Shown piece after piece: positions 62,831 through 64,000 of a stretch of 64,000 nucleotides of DNA. The stretch is from Anaerolineales bacterium (GTDB taxonomy: Bacteria > Chloroflexota > Anaerolineae > 4572-78 > J111). A model generated the notes under the pieces. That model did no database searches. It saw only the letters and a list, made by a program, of their open reading frames with translations, and was not told where the DNA came from. The stretch is from the NCBI GenBank assembly GCA_015075185.1, contig JABTUW010000005.1:310001-374000 (forward strand), read 5' to 3'. The stretch's first letter is position 1. Each line of letters starts with the position of its first letter. The position numbers were made by a program, and so were the translations under genes.

Positions 62831-63280
62831 ATGACAACGGACCCAGTCAATCGTGTAGGGAGTCAAGATATGAGTGCAGAGCGAAGAGTTTATATCAATA
62901 ATGATTTAGATATTGTGACAGCCCGCATGCAGGCCCGTGAAATGGCCCGGCAAGTCGGCTTTGGCACTGCTGACCAGGCTCGTATCTCATTGGCTGCCTC
63001 GGAATTGGCTCGAATTTTGGCCTGGACGCACGGTTTTGAACCCCGCCAGTTAATCATGTCCCCGGCAACGAGAGATGGGGCGCCGGGTATACAAGTTTCC
63101 TGCCTGATTTGTTTTGACCCCATCTCGGAAGATAGTGAAAACAATGAGGCCGAGAGATTAGTGAAACAGAATCATAGTCTGGAGGGGGCGCGCCAGTTGG
63201 TTGATGAAAGTTTTATTGAACCCCAAGACAATAAACACGCCCGCATTACCCTGGTGAAATGGTTGACGCCGAGTAAATGA
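62831..63280 (+). CDS. RsbT-like anti-sigma/switch ATPase-fold protein, degenerate
   Basis: The 149-residue protein aligns by eye with RsbT-type GHKL proteins: RRVYINNDLDIVTARMQARE, MARQVGFGTADQARISLAA and SELARILAWTHG. In RsbT the last motif is SELARN-I, where Asn binds the nucleotide's magnesium; here that Asn is missing. The G1 and G2 boxes are also not visible. It may have lost ATP binding and act as a binding partner only. It lies between a GAF protein and a receiver, suggesting a partner-switch branch on the chemosensory system. Confidence 0.7.
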   Translation: MTTDPVNRVGSQDMSAERRVYINNDLDIVTARMQAREMARQVGFGTADQARISLAASELARILAWTHGFEPRQLIMSPATRDGAPGIQVSCLICFDPISEDSENNEAERLVKQNHSLEGARQLVDESFIEPQDNKHARITLVKWLTPSK

Positions 63281-63296
63281 TGAAAGGATTGCCTAT

Positions 63297-63713
63297 ATGA
63301 CATCGAACAACAGCAACGCAGAGGCCGTTTATCGTCCCTCGATATTAATTGTTGAAGATAGCCCTCCGCAGGCTCTTAAGGTAAAATTAGTCCTGGAAAG
63401 TAACGGCTGCCAGGTGGTTTGGGTTGATACCGGTTGGGCCGGGGTGGCGGCGGCCAAAAATCAGCGTTTCGATCTCATCGTCCTGGATGTAGAACTCCCC
63501 GACATTGATGGCTTTACGGTGTGCCGCAACCTGAAAGCTGAACCAGAGTTGGCCGAAGTGCCTGTGGTTATGCTGACCACCCGCGACCACGCCGAAGATG
63601 TCCTGAATGGCCTGGAAATCGGGGCTGTTGATTACATTCCTAAAGATGCCTTTGCCGAAATGGTCTTACTCGAAACCATCAAACAAATGGTTCGCGACAT
63701 ACCTAAAACGTAA
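63297..63713 (+). CDS. Response-regulator receiver (CheY-like)
   Basis: The 138-residue protein is a single receiver: SILIVEDSPPQALKVKLVL (acidic pair Glu20-Asp21), phospho-acceptor Asp64 in LIVLDVELPDIDGF, VVMLTTRDHAEDVL and Lys116 in VDYIPKDAF. It is a likely phosphorylation target of CheA or a later kinase. The receiver lies 16 bases after the RsbT-like gene. Confidence 0.92.
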   Translation: MTSNNSNAEAVYRPSILIVEDSPPQALKVKLVLESNGCQVVWVDTGWAGVAAAKNQRFDLIVLDVELPDIDGFTVCRNLKAEPELAEVPVVMLTTRDHAEDVLNGLEIGAVDYIPKDAFAEMVLLETIKQMVRDIPKT

Positions 63714-63757
63714 CTACCTATTGCATAACTCATCTATTTGTCTGGCAGAAAAAACTG

Positions 63758-64000
63758 ATGGAAACCCCTGTACCGGCTGAACCTAAAAATGAGACGGCGT
63801 TTGTGATCGAGGATTGGCCCATGAGTTTGGAGGCCACTCGCGAGCGCCTCAGAAATACGCAGCGCCGGCTGGAACAATACCGGGCGGCTTTGCGCTTGGC
63901 CGGGGTTGAGATCGAGCGCCGCAATCGCGGTATTATTTCCCTGACCGCCTTTGCTTTCCAAGCCAGTGCCGCAGCTAATCCAACCGCCCTCTTGAAACTG
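63758..64000 (+). CDS. Partial gene, probable GAF- or kinase-type signalling protein
   Basis: From the ATG at 63758 the frame stays open for 81 codons to the window edge. It encodes an acidic start (METPVPAEPKNETAFVIEDW), a coiled coil (LEATRERLRNTQRRLEQYRA) and AFAFQASAAANPTALLKL. A helix of this kind (A...A..ANP.ALL.L) commonly precedes a GAF domain in Chloroflexota sensor proteins. No ribosome site is obvious. The rest lies outside the window, so the identity is tentative. Confidence 0.55.
   Translation, partial: METPVPAEPKNETAFVIEDWPMSLEATRERLRNTQRRLEQYRAALRLAGVEIERRNRGIISLTAFAFQASAAANPTALLKL

Overview
The window looks like chromosome of an uncultured or environmental Chloroflexota bacterium (Anaerolineae-like). 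This is an inference from gene content: a MalT-like LuxR regulator, PA14/SH3 and DUF5107 secreted proteins with Thr/Pro linkers, a NACHT-WD40 membrane protein, a 774-residue nitrite/sulfite reductase, and many short heptad-type repeats between and inside genes. GC is high and coding density is good. I see no rRNA, tRNA, CRISPR array, transposase or prophage.

Layout. 1-0.9 kb: the 5' part of a Gfo/Idh/MocA oxidoreductase and a Dabb-domain gene behind a possible tandem operator. 1.1-5.5 kb: a secreted DUF5107 protein with three copies of a C-terminal module, and a CapA-type protein. 6-12.9 kb: a metallo-beta-lactamase-fold hydrolase, a secreted protein of 21 beta-propeller blades (three sets of seven) fused to a DJ-1/PfpI-like domain, and an SH3/TolB-like lipoprotein. 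13-18 kb: an RND efflux pump and its adaptor. 18.1-24.7 kb: a small conserved protein, a MalT-like regulator, an L,D-transpeptidase, a lone receiver, an RRM protein and a cold-shock protein. 25-29.8 kb: DUF2085, GNAT, pRiA4b ORF-3-like, helix-hairpin-helix and PA14/SH3 genes.

30-40.2 kb is one minus-strand carbohydrate operon: DeoR regulator, BtpA/SgcQ-like protein, M29 aminopeptidase, sugar-binding protein, two ABC permeases, Gfo/Idh/MocA dehydrogenase, FGGY kinase and a zinc-ligand-poor medium-chain dehydrogenase. No ABC ATPase is encoded, so the importer probably uses a shared one. Diverging from it is a siroheme nitrite/sulfite reductase gene. Its leader carries a strong promoter, a 43-codon cysteine-rich peptide starting almost at the predicted transcript end, and an intrinsic terminator just before the gene. 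This looks like cysteine-responsive attenuation and is the most interesting feature of the window.

43.8-50.3 kb: aldose 1-epimerase, YbaK-type deacylase, a methyltransferase, and a membrane NACHT protein with five nearly identical WD40 repeats whose conserved C-terminal tail is split off by an apparent frameshift. 50.5-52.9 kb: a two-domain FtsX/MacB permease. 53.2-64 kb is a chemosensory operon: CheW, CheR-TPR, CheW, a GAF-containing methyl-accepting protein, CheA with a receiver, CheB, a GAF protein, a degenerate RsbT-like protein, a receiver and a partial gene running off the end. No flagellar genes are seen, so it may control something other than swimming.
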